Source of the DNA: UA16 sp002292325
Lineage (GTDB): Bacteria; Bacteroidota; Bacteroidia; Flavobacteriales_D; Sanyastnellaceae
Length of the DNA: 64,000 nucleotides
Assembly: GCA_943788645.1 (NCBI GenBank)
Contig: CALSRC010000010.1
Coordinates: forward strand, 200,741 to 264,740
Direction: 5' to 3'
Position 1 is the stretch's first letter. Each line of letters begins with the position of its first letter. The notes under the pieces are model-generated. The model saw nothing but the letters and a program-made list of their open reading frames with translations. It did not search any database and was not told the DNA's origin. The position numbers and the translations under genes are program-made. Below are positions 17,858-26,982 of the stretch, piece by piece.

Positions 17858-19135
17858 TTATCCGCGGAATGCATTTCCACGGTAGATAGCCGCTGACCCC
17901 AGTTCCTCTTCAATCCGAAGCAACTGATTGTACTTGGCCACCCGGTCTGATCGGCTTGCGGAGCCCGTCTTAATCTGACCCGTATTCAATGCGACTGCTA
18001 AATCTGCGATTGTCGTATCCTCCGTTTCACCGCTGCGATGGCTCATTACGCTGGTGTAATGATTGCGGTGGGCCATGCTCACGGCGTCGATCGTTTCAGT
18101 CAGCGTTCCAATTTGGTTCACTTTTACCAAAATTGAGTTCGCGATGTTGTTCTCAATTCCTCGCGCCAAACGATGGGTGTTGGTAACAAACAAATCGTCT
18201 CCCACCAATTGCACTTGATCGCCCATTTTATCCGTCATCAGTTTCCAAGCATCCCAATCATCCTCGGCCAAGCCATCTTCAATGCTCACAATGGGGTACT
18301 TGTCCGCCCATCCTTTCCAGAAATCAACCAATTCAGCGCCAGTCATTCGATCACCCGTTGATTCGAAGACGTATTGATTCGATTCTGCATGGTAAAATTC
18401 AGAAGCTGCCGCATCCAAGGAAATCAGCAAATCATCACCTGGTCGGTAACCCGCTTTTTCAATCGCTTCAATCACCACTTCAATGGCTTCTTGGTTGGAT
18501 CCCAAATTGGGTGCAAACCCTCCCTCATCGCCAACATTGGTCGCATGGCCGCGCTCCTTCAAAACACTTTTCAGGGTGTGAAACACTTCCGTACCCATTC
18601 GCAATCCATCGGAAAAAGTTTCCGCTCCAACGGGCATGATCATAAATTCCTGAATGTCAATTTTGTTGTCAGCGTGGGATCCGCCATTCAGAATGTTCAT
18701 CATCGGTACCGGCAACGTATGAGCATTGACACCTCCAACATACCGGTACAAGGGCTGCCCTGCGCATTCAGCCGCTGCATGTGCTGCCGCAAGAGAAACA
18801 CCTAAAATCGCATTGGCACCAATCTTTCCTTTGTTAGAAGTTCCGTCCAAGTCAATCATGGCTTGGTCAATTGCACGTTGGTCAAATACGTCCATGCCCA
18901 TGAGCTCATCAGCCAGCACATCATTGACGTTGGCGACTGCTTCGCTCACGCCTTTGCCCATCCACTCTTCTCCTCCATCACGCAACTCCACCGCTTCGTG
19001 AACTCCCGTAGAAGCTCCGGAAGGAACTGCCGCTCTCCCCATGCAACCATCACCCGTGACTAGATCTACTTCGATGGTAGGATTGCCGCGAGAATCTAAG
19101 ATTTGACGGGCTTGAATTTGATCAATGTAACTCAT
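17858..19135 (-). CDS. eno: Enolase
   Basis: 425 residues. The enzyme converts 2-phosphoglycerate to phosphoenolpyruvate in glycolysis. Hallmarks are the N-terminal ARQILDSRGNPT, the magnesium ligand region SIEDGLAEDDW, the catalytic lysine in LVKVNQIGT and the signature SHRSGETEDT. Full length for the family. It follows carA on the same strand after an 88-base gap; the gene order rplQ-carA-eno suggests a housekeeping block downstream of the ribosomal operon. Confidence 0.98.
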   Translation of the reverse strand: MSYIDQIQARQILDSRGNPTIEVDLVTGDGCMGRAAVPSGASTGVHEAVELRDGGEEWMGKGVSEAVANVNDVLADELMGMDVFDQRAIDQAMIDLDGTSNKGKIGANAILGVSLAAAHAAAECAGQPLYRYVGGVNAHTLPVPMMNILNGGSHADNKIDIQEFMIMPVGAETFSDGLRMGTEVFHTLKSVLKERGHATNVGDEGGFAPNLGSNQEAIEVVIEAIEKAGYRPGDDLLISLDAAASEFYHAESNQYVFESTGDRMTGAELVDFWKGWADKYPIVSIEDGLAEDDWDAWKLMTDKMGDQVQLVGDDLFVTNTHRLARGIENNIANSILVKVNQIGTLTETIDAVSMAHRNHYTSVMSHRSGETEDTTIADLAVALNTGQIKTGSASRSDRVAKYNQLLRIEEELGSAAIYRGNAFRG

Positions 19136-19223
19136 CTCAATGTTTTCATTTTAAAAACGCACATGGGCGCAGGAATTTGGTTCATTTCCAAATTCAGGTC
19201 GAAACCGGCGCGAAGGTACTGAA

Positions 19224-20354
19224 TCAAACGGGGACGACCGCACGTTCCATGTTCGCAACGAACTGATCGAACAAATACCGGCTATCATGCGGCCCAGCAG
19301 ATGCTTCCGGATGGTATTGAACAGAAAACACCGGTCGGTCATTCAACGCAATTCCTGCCACCGTGTCATCGTTGAGATGGATGTGTGTTAATTCGATTCC
19401 AGGATGCCGATCCAACGACTCTCGATCAACTACGAACCCGTGATTTTGGGAGGTTATTTCAGCCTTGCCAGAAATCAAGTTTTTGATTGGATGATTCACC
19501 CCGCGGTGGCCATTAAACATTTTTACGGTCTTCAACCCTTGACTCAATGCGAGGACCTGGTGCCCCAAGCAAATACCAAACATGCACCGTCCAGTTTCGA
19601 CCAAAGCCTTGACCAATGCAATGGTTTCAGTCATAGCACCTGGATCGCCAGGGCCATTCGAAAGCATGATACCGTCAGGTTTGATGTCGGTTATCGCTTC
19701 GAGCGATGTATTCATCGGAAATACGTGAACTCGGCAACCGCGTTGGGTTAAACAGCGTATGATATTCTTTTTCACGCCTAAGTCAAGGAGTGCAACAGTC
19801 AACCCTTTGTCGTTCTCAATCGATGGTGCGACCTCGTATGGTTCACTGCACGTTACCTCGCTGCTCAACTCCAATCCCTCCATCGATGGCACATTGGCCA
19901 ATTGCTTTCTCAATTCTGCCTCGTCCGTTCCATCACTGCAAATGATGGCGTTCATTGCCCCCTGCTCACGGATGTGACGAACCAATGCGCGGGTATCAAC
20001 CTCGCAAATTCCGACTACACCGTCTCGATCCAAGTATTCCTGTAACGCACCGTTGCCTCCTACTCGACTGGCAATGGATGAGAAATTTTTCGTGACCAAA
20101 CCAGAAATCTGCACGCGATCGGACTCAACCTCCTCTCCGTGCACTCCATAGTTACCCACGTGAGCCGTAGCCATCACCAGAATCTGTCGGTGATAGCTGG
20201 GGTCTGTAAAAATTTCTTGGTAGCCATACATTCCTGTATTGAATGCGATCTCTCCCGATGTCGTGCCGATTGCGCCAATGGCTTTGCCTTCAAATCGCGT
20301 GCCATCCGCCAAAAGAATGACGGCAGGAACTTTCGGTGTAGATACTAGAGTCAT
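19224..20354 (-). CDS. carA: Carbamoyl-phosphate synthase small subunit (glutaminase)
   Basis: 376 residues. It provides ammonia from glutamine for carbamoyl phosphate used in arginine and pyrimidine synthesis. The N-terminal CarA domain (GEIAFNTGMYGYQE) is followed by a class I glutamine amidotransferase with nucleophile Cys262 in GICLGHQ, and His348 and Glu350 in QYHPEA. The partner carB is not in the window. The ATG at 20354 has a perfect TAnnTTTG box ending four bases upstream, so the transcript is predicted to be leaderless and independent of rplQ. Confidence 0.97.
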   Translation of the reverse strand: MTLVSTPKVPAVILLADGTRFEGKAIGAIGTTSGEIAFNTGMYGYQEIFTDPSYHRQILVMATAHVGNYGVHGEEVESDRVQISGLVTKNFSSIASRVGGNGALQEYLDRDGVVGICEVDTRALVRHIREQGAMNAIICSDGTDEAELRKQLANVPSMEGLELSSEVTCSEPYEVAPSIENDKGLTVALLDLGVKKNIIRCLTQRGCRVHVFPMNTSLEAITDIKPDGIMLSNGPGDPGAMTETIALVKALVETGRCMFGICLGHQVLALSQGLKTVKMFNGHRGVNHPIKNLISGKAEITSQNHGFVVDRESLDRHPGIELTHIHLNDDTVAGIALNDRPVFSVQYHPEASAGPHDSRYLFDQFVANMERAVVPV

Positions 20355-20358
20355 GCAA

Positions 20359-20366
20359 CAAAGATA
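20359..20366 (-). promoter_or_regulatory. -7 promoter box of carA
   Basis: Minus-strand TATCTTTG (full match) ends four bases before the carA ATG. No TTG is found at the expected upstream distance. Confidence 0.65.
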
Positions 20367-20456
20367 AATTCAGGCATTGAGCGTCAGATAAAAAAAGACG
20401 GTGATTTTTCATCATCTAAACTGCCTCATTGTGAAAACAAATACCTTTTGAAAACA

Positions 20457-20485
20457 AAAACGGGAAGCGCTATGCTTCCCGTTTT
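20457..20485 (-). terminator. Rho-independent terminator of the ribosomal operon
   Basis: Perfect 12-base inverted repeat (20457-20468 with 20474-20485; stem core CGGGAAGC/GCTTCCCG) followed on the minus strand by TTTTTGTTTT. It lies 36 bases past the rplQ stop and ends the 18-kb run of ribosomal genes. Confidence 0.85.
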
Positions 20486-20521
20486 CAGTATCATCGAATG
20501 AGATGAGCAAATTCGGATGGA

Positions 20522-21313
20522 TTAATCCTTCTTCTCGTCTTCTTCAGAGGTCTCGTCAGGAGCAGGTGCTTCCTCTCCTGCTGATTCAACTGCAGGTGCT
20601 TCCTCTGCTGCTGCTTCGACCGCAGGTGCTTCCTCTGCTGCTGCTTCAACCGCAGGTGCTTCCTCTGCTGCTGCTTCAACCGCAGGTGCTTCCTCTGCTG
20701 CTGCTTCAACCGCAGGTGCTTCCTCTGCTGCTGCTTCAACCGCAGGTGCTTCCTCTGCTGCTGCTTCAACCGCAGGTGCTTCCTCTGCTGCTGCTTCAAC
20801 CGCAGGTGCTTCCTCTGCTGCTGCTTCAACCGCAGGTGCTTCCTCTGCTGCTGCTTCAACCGCAGGTGCTTCCTCTGCTGCTGCAGGTGCGGCTTTGGCA
20901 CCGCCACGACGTGAACGACGTGAGCGCTTCTTCTTTTCTTCTGTACCGTAGATGTCGTTGAAATCAACGAGCTCCATCATACACATTTCTGCGTTATCGC
21001 CCAATCGATTGCCTGTACGAATAATCCGAGTGTAGCCTCCATCGCGGGTCGCGACCTTAGGGCCTACAGAACGGAAAAGTTCAGAAACCGCAACCTTGTT
21101 GCCAAGCGCGCTAAACGCAATTCTGCGACTGTGAGTCGTATCATCTTTCGAACGGGTCACCAATGGCTCAAAGAACTGACGCAACGCCTTTGCCTTGGCC
21201 ACGGTGGTATTAATCCGCTTGTGCTCAATCAATGAACACGCCATGTTCGAAAGCATGGCTTTACGGTGAGCAGTCTTTCGACCGAGGTGGTTAAAATTTT
21301 TGTTGTGCCGCAT
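20522..21313 (-). CDS. rplQ: Ribosomal protein bL17 with long repetitive acidic tail
   Basis: 263 residues, about twice the usual bL17 length. Residues 1-125 are a normal bL17 core (RHNKNFNHLGR, RTGNRLGDNAEM). A basic stretch KKKRSRRSRRGG (127-138) leads into a tail of nine identical decapeptides EEAPAVEAAA (147-236), then EEAPAVESAG, EEAPAPDETS and EEDEKKD. The tail is acidic and Ala/Pro-rich, so disordered or helical and solvent exposed. It is encoded by nearly perfect 30-bp repeats, which implies recent expansion. It is the last gene of the operon, 4 bases after rpoA. Confidence 0.97.
   Translation of the reverse strand: MRHNKNFNHLGRKTAHRKAMLSNMACSLIEHKRINTTVAKAKALRQFFEPLVTRSKDDTTHSRRIAFSALGNKVAVSELFRSVGPKVATRDGGYTRIIRTGNRLGDNAEMCMMELVDFNDIYGTEEKKKRSRRSRRGGAKAAPAAAEEAPAVEAAAEEAPAVEAAAEEAPAVEAAAEEAPAVEAAAEEAPAVEAAAEEAPAVEAAAEEAPAVEAAAEEAPAVEAAAEEAPAVEAAAEEAPAVESAGEEAPAPDETSEEDEKKD
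20591..20884. repeat. 30-bp tandem repeat inside rplQ, about ten copies
   Basis: Units of 30 bp begin at 20591, 20621, 20651 and so on to 20861; from 20621 to 20884 the copies are base-identical, the first has two substitutions and the last is cut at 24 bases. A more diverged unit precedes at about 20561. The period is a multiple of three, so copy-number change keeps the frame. There are no spacers, so this is not a CRISPR array. Confidence 0.97.
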
Positions 21314-21317
21314 GACT

Positions 21318-22310
21318 TCACTCTTTGTCGAGTTTGTACTTGCTCACGTCCATTCCGAACGAGAGATTCTTGTTCTCGACCAAATCCTCTAATTCCGTCA
21401 GGGACTTCTTACCGAAGTTACGGAATTTCAACAGGTCGTTTTTATTGTAGCTCACCAGTTCACCCAACGTCTCGATGTCCGCTGCCTTCAAGCAGTTCAA
21501 TGCTCGAACACTGAGGTCCATATCACTCAGTTTGGTCTTGAGCAACTGACGCATATGCAAACTGGTCTCATCAAATTCTTCCACCTCTACGCGCTCTTCA
21601 AGCTCAAGCGAAATACGCTCGTCACTGAATAACATGAAGTGTTGGATCAAAATTTTCGCAGACTCTTGAAGTGCATCCTTTGGAGAAATACTTCCATCGC
21701 ACTCAATCTGCAAGATGAGCTTCTCATAATCCGTTCGCTGCTCTACTCGGAAATTTTCTACCTCGTATTGAACGTTTCGGATTGGCGTGAAAATCGAATC
21801 CATCGCGATTGTGCCTAAAGATGCACCTTCTCGCTTGTTATCATCCGCTTGAACATAACCGCGACCTTTTCCAATCGCAATCTCGATTGTTAGGTTCACT
21901 GATTCGTCCATGTTGCAGATTACATGATCCGGATTCATGACCTGGAAGGCAGATGTGAATTGACCTATGTCGCCAGCAGTAAAGGTCTTTTGACCGCTTA
22001 CTTTGACAGTCACTGTCTCACCTTCTGAGCCTTCGATTTGTCGCTTGAAACGCACTTGCTTCAAGTTCAAAATCATCTCTGTCACGTCCTCTTGAACGCC
22101 TTTCACAGTTGAATACTCGTGCTCTACGTTTTCCACTTTAATGCCCGTGATGGCATAGCCTTCAAGGGAGGACAATAAAATTCGACGTAGGGCATTACCT
22201 ACTGTTATGCCAAATCCTGGCTCGAGCGGACGGAATTCAAATGTGCCGTTGAACTCAGTCGAGTCCAACATAATCACCTTGTCTGGTTTCTGGAAATCTA
22301 GAATAGCCAT
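21318..22310 (-). CDS. rpoA: RNA polymerase alpha subunit
   Basis: 330 residues with both domains: the assembly domain (about 1-235, with GITVGNALRRILLSSLEG) and the C-terminal helix-hairpin-helix domain (LSVRALNCLKAADIETLGELV) that contacts UP elements and activators. It lies between rpsD and rplQ as in other alpha operons. Confidence 0.98.
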   Translation of the reverse strand: MAILDFQKPDKVIMLDSTEFNGTFEFRPLEPGFGITVGNALRRILLSSLEGYAITGIKVENVEHEYSTVKGVQEDVTEMILNLKQVRFKRQIEGSEGETVTVKVSGQKTFTAGDIGQFTSAFQVMNPDHVICNMDESVNLTIEIAIGKGRGYVQADDNKREGASLGTIAMDSIFTPIRNVQYEVENFRVEQRTDYEKLILQIECDGSISPKDALQESAKILIQHFMLFSDERISLELEERVEVEEFDETSLHMRQLLKTKLSDMDLSVRALNCLKAADIETLGELVSYNKNDLLKFRNFGKKSLTELEDLVENKNLSFGMDVSKYKLDKE

Positions 22311-22328
22311 TTGCTTGAGGGATTTGGT

Positions 22329-22934
22329 TTACTTAGAGTACAATTCGACGATGAGCGACTCCTTGATGTTTTCAGGGATTTGCTCACGCGATGGAACACT
22401 GATGAACGTGCCGGCCATGTTTTGAACATTCCAGTCGAGCCATTCAAGACGCTTTGGAGCAGCGCCCAAAGCGCTCGTGATCACGACCATGGATTTGCTC
22501 TTCTCACGCACAGCAACCACATCACCGGGTCGCATTCGGTAGGACGGGATATTCACAACGTGACCGTTCACCATGATGTGACGGTGAGTCACGAGTTGAC
22601 GTGCACCACGACGAGAATTCGCGATGCCCAATCGGAACACCACATTGTCCAGTCTGCTTTCGCAGAATTGGAGCAAAATCTCACCGGTAATGCCCGGTCG
22701 TGCATTGGCTTGCTTAAACATATTGGAGAACTGCTTCTCCAAGATTCCGTAGGTATACTTTGCTTTTTGCTTTTCAGCAAGCTGCACAGAATATTCAGAT
22801 TCTTTCTTTCGGCGGCGAGTATTGCCGTGTTGGCCTGGTCCATAAGGACGGCGCTCAAGCGCTTTGTCTGGGCCGAAAATCGCCTCTTTAAATCGGCGAC
22901 TAATTTTAGATTTGGGTCCGCGGTAACGTGCCAT
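22329..22934 (-). CDS. rpsD: Ribosomal protein uS4
   Basis: 201 residues. It binds 16S rRNA early in 30S assembly. The S4 RNA-binding domain is seen at residues about 90-155 (SRRGARQLVTHRHIMVNG). It has no N-terminal zinc cysteines, so it is the zinc-free type. It sits 18 bases upstream of rpoA. Confidence 0.97.
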   Translation of the reverse strand: MARYRGPKSKISRRFKEAIFGPDKALERRPYGPGQHGNTRRRKKESEYSVQLAEKQKAKYTYGILEKQFSNMFKQANARPGITGEILLQFCESRLDNVVFRLGIANSRRGARQLVTHRHIMVNGHVVNIPSYRMRPGDVVAVREKSKSMVVITSALGAAPKRLEWLDWNVQNMAGTFISVPSREQIPENIKESLIVELYSK

Positions 22935-22968
22935 ATCGTTTTACTGTTCTTTGATTCGACGATGAGGA

Positions 22969-23352
22969 TTAAACGCGACGACGCTTTGGTGGGCGGCATC
23001 CGTTGTGCGGGAATGGTGTAGCATCGATGATCTCGATGATCTCAATTCCCATGTTGTGTAAAGCACGCATGGCACTTTCGCGTCCGGCACCAGGGCCTTT
23101 AACGTAAGCGCGAATTTTGCGCAATCCAAGTTCATGTGCTTCGCGACCGCAATCTTCCGCTGCTACTTGAGCCGCGTATGGCGTGTTCTTCTTGGAGCCC
23201 CGGAAACCCATCTTTCCGGCACTGGACCATGAAATCACTTGGCCATTGTTATTGGTCAACGAAATGATGATGTTGTTGAAGGATGAGTGGATGTGGACTT
23301 GACCTGTGGCCTCCACAACGACTTTCTTCTTTTTCTTGACGTTTTTCGCCAT
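22969..23352 (-). CDS. rpsK: Ribosomal protein uS11
   Basis: 127 residues of the 30S platform protein. Conserved segments GQVHIHSSFNNIIISLT, GFRGSKKNTPYAAQ and the C-terminal NGCRPPKRRRV are present. Between rpsM and rpsD, as expected. Confidence 0.97.
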   Translation of the reverse strand: MAKNVKKKKKVVVEATGQVHIHSSFNNIIISLTNNNGQVISWSSAGKMGFRGSKKNTPYAAQVAAEDCGREAHELGLRKIRAYVKGPGAGRESAMRALHNMGIEIIEIIDATPFPHNGCRPPKRRRV

Positions 23353-23401
23353 CGTCTTAATTTTTAGGTGATCAGCTCCTTTCGAAGCTCAGTAAATGCG
23401 A

Positions 23402-23770
23402 TTATTTCTTCTTGTTAGCTACCGTCTTACGCTTTCCTTTGCGCGTGCGGGAGTTATTCTTCGTGCGCTGTCCTCGCAACGGCAAGCCGTTACGGTGACG
23501 GATGCCTCGGTAACTACCGATGTCCATCAAACGCTTGATGTGTGATTGTACCTCTGAGCGCAATTCACCTTCCACCTTAAATCCAGTGGAAATGGCGTTT
23601 CGAACAGAGCCGATTTCTTCGTCGGTCCAATCTTCAACTTTTTTGTGTTCGGACACTCCACATTCCGCGAGCAATTCTGATGCGCGGCTACGGCCAATAC
23701 CGTAGATGTATGTGAGTGCAATAACTCCGCGTTTGTTGCGGGGGATATCTATACCAGCTATACGTGCCAT
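23402..23770 (-). CDS. rpsM: Ribosomal protein uS13
   Basis: 122 residues from the ATG at 23770 (MARIAGIDIPRNKRG); an upstream in-frame start would add six residues that are not part of the family. The protein is in the 30S head and contacts the P-site tRNA through its basic tail GQRTKNNSRTRKGKRKT. It follows rpmJ after 26 bases. Confidence 0.97.
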   Translation of the reverse strand: MARIAGIDIPRNKRGVIALTYIYGIGRSRASELLAECGVSEHKKVEDWTDEEIGSVRNAISTGFKVEGELRSEVQSHIKRLMDIGSYRGIRHRNGLPLRGQRTKNNSRTRKGKRKTVANKKK

Positions 23771-23796
23771 GGGCGATGGGTTTCGCAAAATCAGGA

Positions 23797-23913
23797 TTAA
23801 CCCTGACGTTGCTTCATTTTAGGATTCTTCTTGTTAATGACGTACAAGCGGCCTTTCCGACGCACGATTTTGCAATCGGCAGTACGCTTTTTGAGGGAAG
23901 CACGGACTTTCAT
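23797..23913 (-). CDS. rpmJ: Ribosomal protein bL36
   Basis: A 38-residue frame starting MKVRASLKKRTADCKIVRRK and ending KQRQG. Only one cysteine remains of the four zinc ligands (three Cys, one His) of the classical type, so this is a zinc-independent form. It sits 7 bases downstream of infA and upstream of rpsM, its usual place. Confidence 0.95.
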   Translation of the reverse strand: MKVRASLKKRTADCKIVRRKGRLYVINKKNPKMKQRQG

Positions 23914-23920
23914 AGTGCAA

Positions 23921-24142
23921 TTATTTCTTGTATCTGAACGAAATTCGACCCTTGGTCAAATCATAAGGAGACATGTCCACGCGCACGCGATCACCGGGCA
24001 AAATCTTGATGTAATACATCCGCATTTTGCCTGAGATGTGGGCAGTTATAATGTGCCCGTTTTCCAATTCCACTCGGAACATTGCATTTGACAATGCCTC
24101 GAGGATTGTACCGTCTTGCGTTATGGACGCTTGTTTGGCCAT
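23921..24142 (-). CDS. infA: Translation initiation factor IF-1
   Basis: 73 residues with an OB fold, starting MAKQASITQDGTILEAL and containing RVELENGHIITAHISGKMR. It blocks the ribosomal A site during initiation. It lies between map and rpmJ in the alpha operon. Confidence 0.97.
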   Translation of the reverse strand: MAKQASITQDGTILEALSNAMFRVELENGHIITAHISGKMRMYYIKILPGDRVRVDMSPYDLTKGRISFRYKK

Positions 24143-24171
24143 ATGATTTAATATCTGGTTAAAATTTCGTT

Positions 24172-24960
24172 TTAGTGTAGTAAGACTTTTTCTATTTCAT
24201 CAAAACTTGAGAGAACGTCCGCCTGGTCTTTGCGCACCACGATATCGTGTTCAAAGTGCGCACTTACCTTGCGGTCTGCCGTCACGATCGTCCAGCCATC
24301 TTCCATATGGAAGACATCCTTTCGACCTAGATTGATCATGGGTTCAATGGCTAAAACCATTCCATCCATCAGCCGTGGACCGTTGCCGCGGCGACCGTAA
24401 TTGGGTACCTCCGGTGCTTCGTGCAACGAACGTCCCAACCCATGACCTACCAATTCCCGAACAACCCCGTAGCCATTGTTTTCCGCATGCTGTTGACAGG
24501 CAAATCCGATATCTCCGATTCGCTTCCCAACGACTGCTTGTTCAATAGCAAGACGAAGGCATTCTTTGGTGACGTCTAGTAGCTGCTGAATTTCTGGAGC
24601 AATCTCGCCCACCGCAAAGGTGTACGCACTGTCTCCATAGAATTCATTCTTCAACACCCCGCAATCAATTGACACAATGTCACCTTCTTCAAGGGGACGG
24701 TCATCGGGGATGCCATGCACCACGGCTTCATTTACCGAGGTACATAAGGAATTTGGAAAACCTCCATATCCCTTGAATCCTGGCTCGGCACCGTGATCGC
24801 GGATAAATTCCTCGGCCACAGCATCAAGCTCTAGCGTTGTGACACCCGGACGAATCCTTTGTGCCACAGCAGCTAACGTTTTCCCAACAAGCAAAGAACT
24901 TTCCCGAAGGAGCTCAACCTCTTCGTCCGTTTTAATGTGCACGCGTCGGCCGAAACTCAT
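24172..24960 (-). CDS. map: Methionine aminopeptidase type I
   Basis: 262 residues. It removes the initiator methionine from nascent proteins. All five metal ligands are recognisable: Asp in VSIDCG and YGDSAYTF, His in GHGLGRSLHEAP, Glu in LAIEPMI and in AHFEHDIVV; the substrate histidine lies in AVVHGIPDD. It sits 6 bases after secY and before infA. adk, which follows secY in many bacteria, is absent here. Confidence 0.97.
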   Translation of the reverse strand: MSFGRRVHIKTDEEVELLRESSLLVGKTLAAVAQRIRPGVTTLELDAVAEEFIRDHGAEPGFKGYGGFPNSLCTSVNEAVVHGIPDDRPLEEGDIVSIDCGVLKNEFYGDSAYTFAVGEIAPEIQQLLDVTKECLRLAIEQAVVGKRIGDIGFACQQHAENNGYGVVRELVGHGLGRSLHEAPEVPNYGRRGNGPRLMDGMVLAIEPMINLGRKDVFHMEDGWTIVTADRKVSAHFEHDIVVRKDQADVLSSFDEIEKVLLH

Positions 24961-24966
24961 TTCAGG

Positions 24967-26316
24967 TTATCCCGTAATGCCGCCCACAGGTGACTGTGGT
25001 CGACCACGCAATTTCCCAGATTTCATCAACCCGTCATAATGACGAGAAAGCAAGTAGCTTTCAATTTGTTGAAGGGTATCTAGAATGACTCCCACCATAA
25101 TCAGCAACGACGTACCGCCGAAGAAAATGGAGAAGCCTTGCGCTTTCGTTAATCCAAGGCTAAATACAATCGCTGGAAGGATTGCGATAAAAGCCAACAT
25201 CAATGATCCCGGTAATGTGATATTTGACAATACCCTCTCCAAGAAATCCGCTGTGGGCTTTCCAGGTTTAACTCCAGGAACAAAACTGTTTTGACGCTTC
25301 AAGTCGTCCGCCATTTGATTGGGGTTGACCGTGATCGCCGTGTAGAAGTATGTGAAGACGACAATCATCACAAAAAAGATGACGTTGTACCAAAGGCCAT
25401 TGAAGTCTGCCAGGCTCTGAATAGCAGCGTTATCCTGGAAGGTTTCACTTTGTGTCAAATACAGTGGAACGAACATGATCGCCTGGGCGAAGATGATCGG
25501 CATGACACCCGCTGAATTCACTTTCAATGGAATATAGCTCCTTGCACCCTCACCTTGCGGCAACTGGCTTCCGCCCGTTTGCATCTTGGCCATTTGGACC
25601 GGCACCTTGCGCAATGCCTGCACCAAGGCAACACTTGCGCCAATGATGACCAACAGGAAGGCAATTTCTACCAAGAAGAAGAAAACCGATGAATCAGGGT
25701 GGATGAATTCTTGTATGAGCGCCTGAGGGAAAGTCGCAATGATTCCAATCATGATCAGCAAGGAAATTCCATTGCCCACTCCTTTGTCCGTAATGCGCTC
25801 ACCGAGCCACATGATCACCAACGTAGAGCATACCAAAATCAAAACGGCACTGAACCACCAGAACGTCGATGGGTCTGCTACTGCACCTGGTACACCAGCG
25901 ACCGATGTCGCTAAGTAACCCGGAGCCTGTACCAACGTAATCGCAATGGTCAAAAAGCGGGTGTATTGATTGATTTTCTTTCGGCCACTTTCACCTTCCG
26001 CTTGCATCTTTTGGACCGCTGGAACAGCAATTCCTAAAAGCTGAATAATAATCGAAGCTGAGATGTAGGGCATGATACCCAGTGCAAAAATGGACGCTCG
26101 AGTGAACGCTCCTCCTGTAAAGAGAGAAAGGAGATCACCCAATCCACCGCTTCCTGATTGAGCCATTTGCTCTGCCAGCACATCACTGTTCACCCCTGGA
26201 ATCACAATAAATGACCCGATTCGGTAAACCAAAATCAACCCCAAGGTGATTCCGATTTTTTGGCGCAATTCTTCGTGCTTCCAAATGTTACCGATTTGTG
26301 TAAAGAAATTCTTCAT
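24967..26316 (-). CDS. secY: Protein translocase subunit SecY
   Basis: 449 residues with about ten membrane segments; conserved GIMPYISASIIIQLL, the LGERITDKGVGNGISL loop and a C-terminal REQ-like cytosolic region ending in GRPQSP. It forms the protein-conducting channel in the inner membrane. The ATG at 26316 (MKNFFTQIGNIW) is chosen because the longer frame overlaps rplO. Confidence 0.97.
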   Translation of the reverse strand: MKNFFTQIGNIWKHEELRQKIGITLGLILVYRIGSFIVIPGVNSDVLAEQMAQSGSGGLGDLLSLFTGGAFTRASIFALGIMPYISASIIIQLLGIAVPAVQKMQAEGESGRKKINQYTRFLTIAITLVQAPGYLATSVAGVPGAVADPSTFWWFSAVLILVCSTLVIMWLGERITDKGVGNGISLLIMIGIIATFPQALIQEFIHPDSSVFFFLVEIAFLLVIIGASVALVQALRKVPVQMAKMQTGGSQLPQGEGARSYIPLKVNSAGVMPIIFAQAIMFVPLYLTQSETFQDNAAIQSLADFNGLWYNVIFFVMIVVFTYFYTAITVNPNQMADDLKRQNSFVPGVKPGKPTADFLERVLSNITLPGSLMLAFIAILPAIVFSLGLTKAQGFSIFFGGTSLLIMVGVILDTLQQIESYLLSRHYDGLMKSGKLRGRPQSPVGGITG

Positions 26317-26326
26317 CTGGCAACGT

Positions 26327-26773
26327 TTAGGCTTCAGTAACTTCTCCGCCAGCTGCCTCAATGGCTGCCTTCGCAGATGCTGAGAATTTATGTGCCTCAA
26401 CGGACACACCTGACTTTAACTCTCCACGGCCGAGAATTTTTACGAGGTCACGCTTTCCAGCTAACCCATTGTCTGTAATATCCGAAAGTGTGATGGCTTT
26501 CAGTTTCTTACGATCAATCAATTCTTGGAGTGTATCCAAGTTGATTCCTTTGTACTCCACTCGATTCGGATTCGTAAATCCAAACTTGGGCACACGACGT
26601 TGAAGCGGCTGTTGTCCACCTTCGAAACCGATTTTGCTCTTGTAACCGGAACGTGATTTCGCGCCCTTGTGACCACGTGTTGAAGTACCTCCGTGACCGG
26701 ATCCTTCACCGCGCCCAACTCGCTTGCGCTGCTTCCGAGAACCCTCTGCTGGCTTTAGATTGCTGAGATTCAT
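26327..26773 (-). CDS. rplO: Ribosomal protein uL15
   Basis: 148 residues. Typical N-terminal Gly/Arg-rich arm (RVGRGEGSGHGGTSTRGHKG) reaching into 23S rRNA, and a globular C-terminal part ending in EAAGGEVTEA. Placed between rpmD and secY. Confidence 0.97.
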   Translation of the reverse strand: MNLSNLKPAEGSRKQRKRVGRGEGSGHGGTSTRGHKGAKSRSGYKSKIGFEGGQQPLQRRVPKFGFTNPNRVEYKGINLDTLQELIDRKKLKAITLSDITDNGLAGKRDLVKILGRGELKSGVSVEAHKFSASAKAAIEAAGGEVTEA

Positions 26774-26790
26774 GGCTTTTGCTGGTTAAT

Positions 26791-26970
26791 TTATAGTTCT
26801 TCTACCTTGACGAGGTGACTCACTTTTCGGACCATGCCCAAAATTTGTGGAGTCGCTTCGTGTTCGACAGGATTGTGTAGTTTCTTAATTCCGAGGGCCT
26901 GCATAGTGGCCTTCTGACGCTTTGGGCGGTTGATCGCACTGCGCACTTGGGTGATTTTGATTTTTCCCAT
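26791..26970 (-). CDS. rpmD: Ribosomal protein uL30
   Basis: A 59-residue frame beginning MGKIKITQVRSAINRPKRQK and ending VRKVSHLVKVEEL, the normal size and sequence of uL30. It is easy to miss because it is short, and an overlapping frame on the same strand is only a shadow. It lies 12 bases after rpsE. Confidence 0.96.
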   Translation of the reverse strand: MGKIKITQVRSAINRPKRQKATMQALGIKKLHNPVEHEATPQILGMVRKVSHLVKVEEL

Positions 26971-26982
26971 GATCTAATGCTA

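Noticed and set aside
20591..20884. 30-bp direct repeats as a CRISPR array
   Set aside because: The copies are contiguous with no spacers and code in frame for bL17.
20491..20967. Long open frames of about 150 codons on both strands across the rplQ repeat
   Set aside because: They are frame shadows of the 30-bp repeat (Leu/Gln/Arg and Leu/Pro/Val runs) and have no gene-like start or family.
22311..23021. 236-codon plus-strand frame over rpsD and rpsK
   Set aside because: Antisense to conserved ribosomal genes; no recognisable domain and no promoter box.
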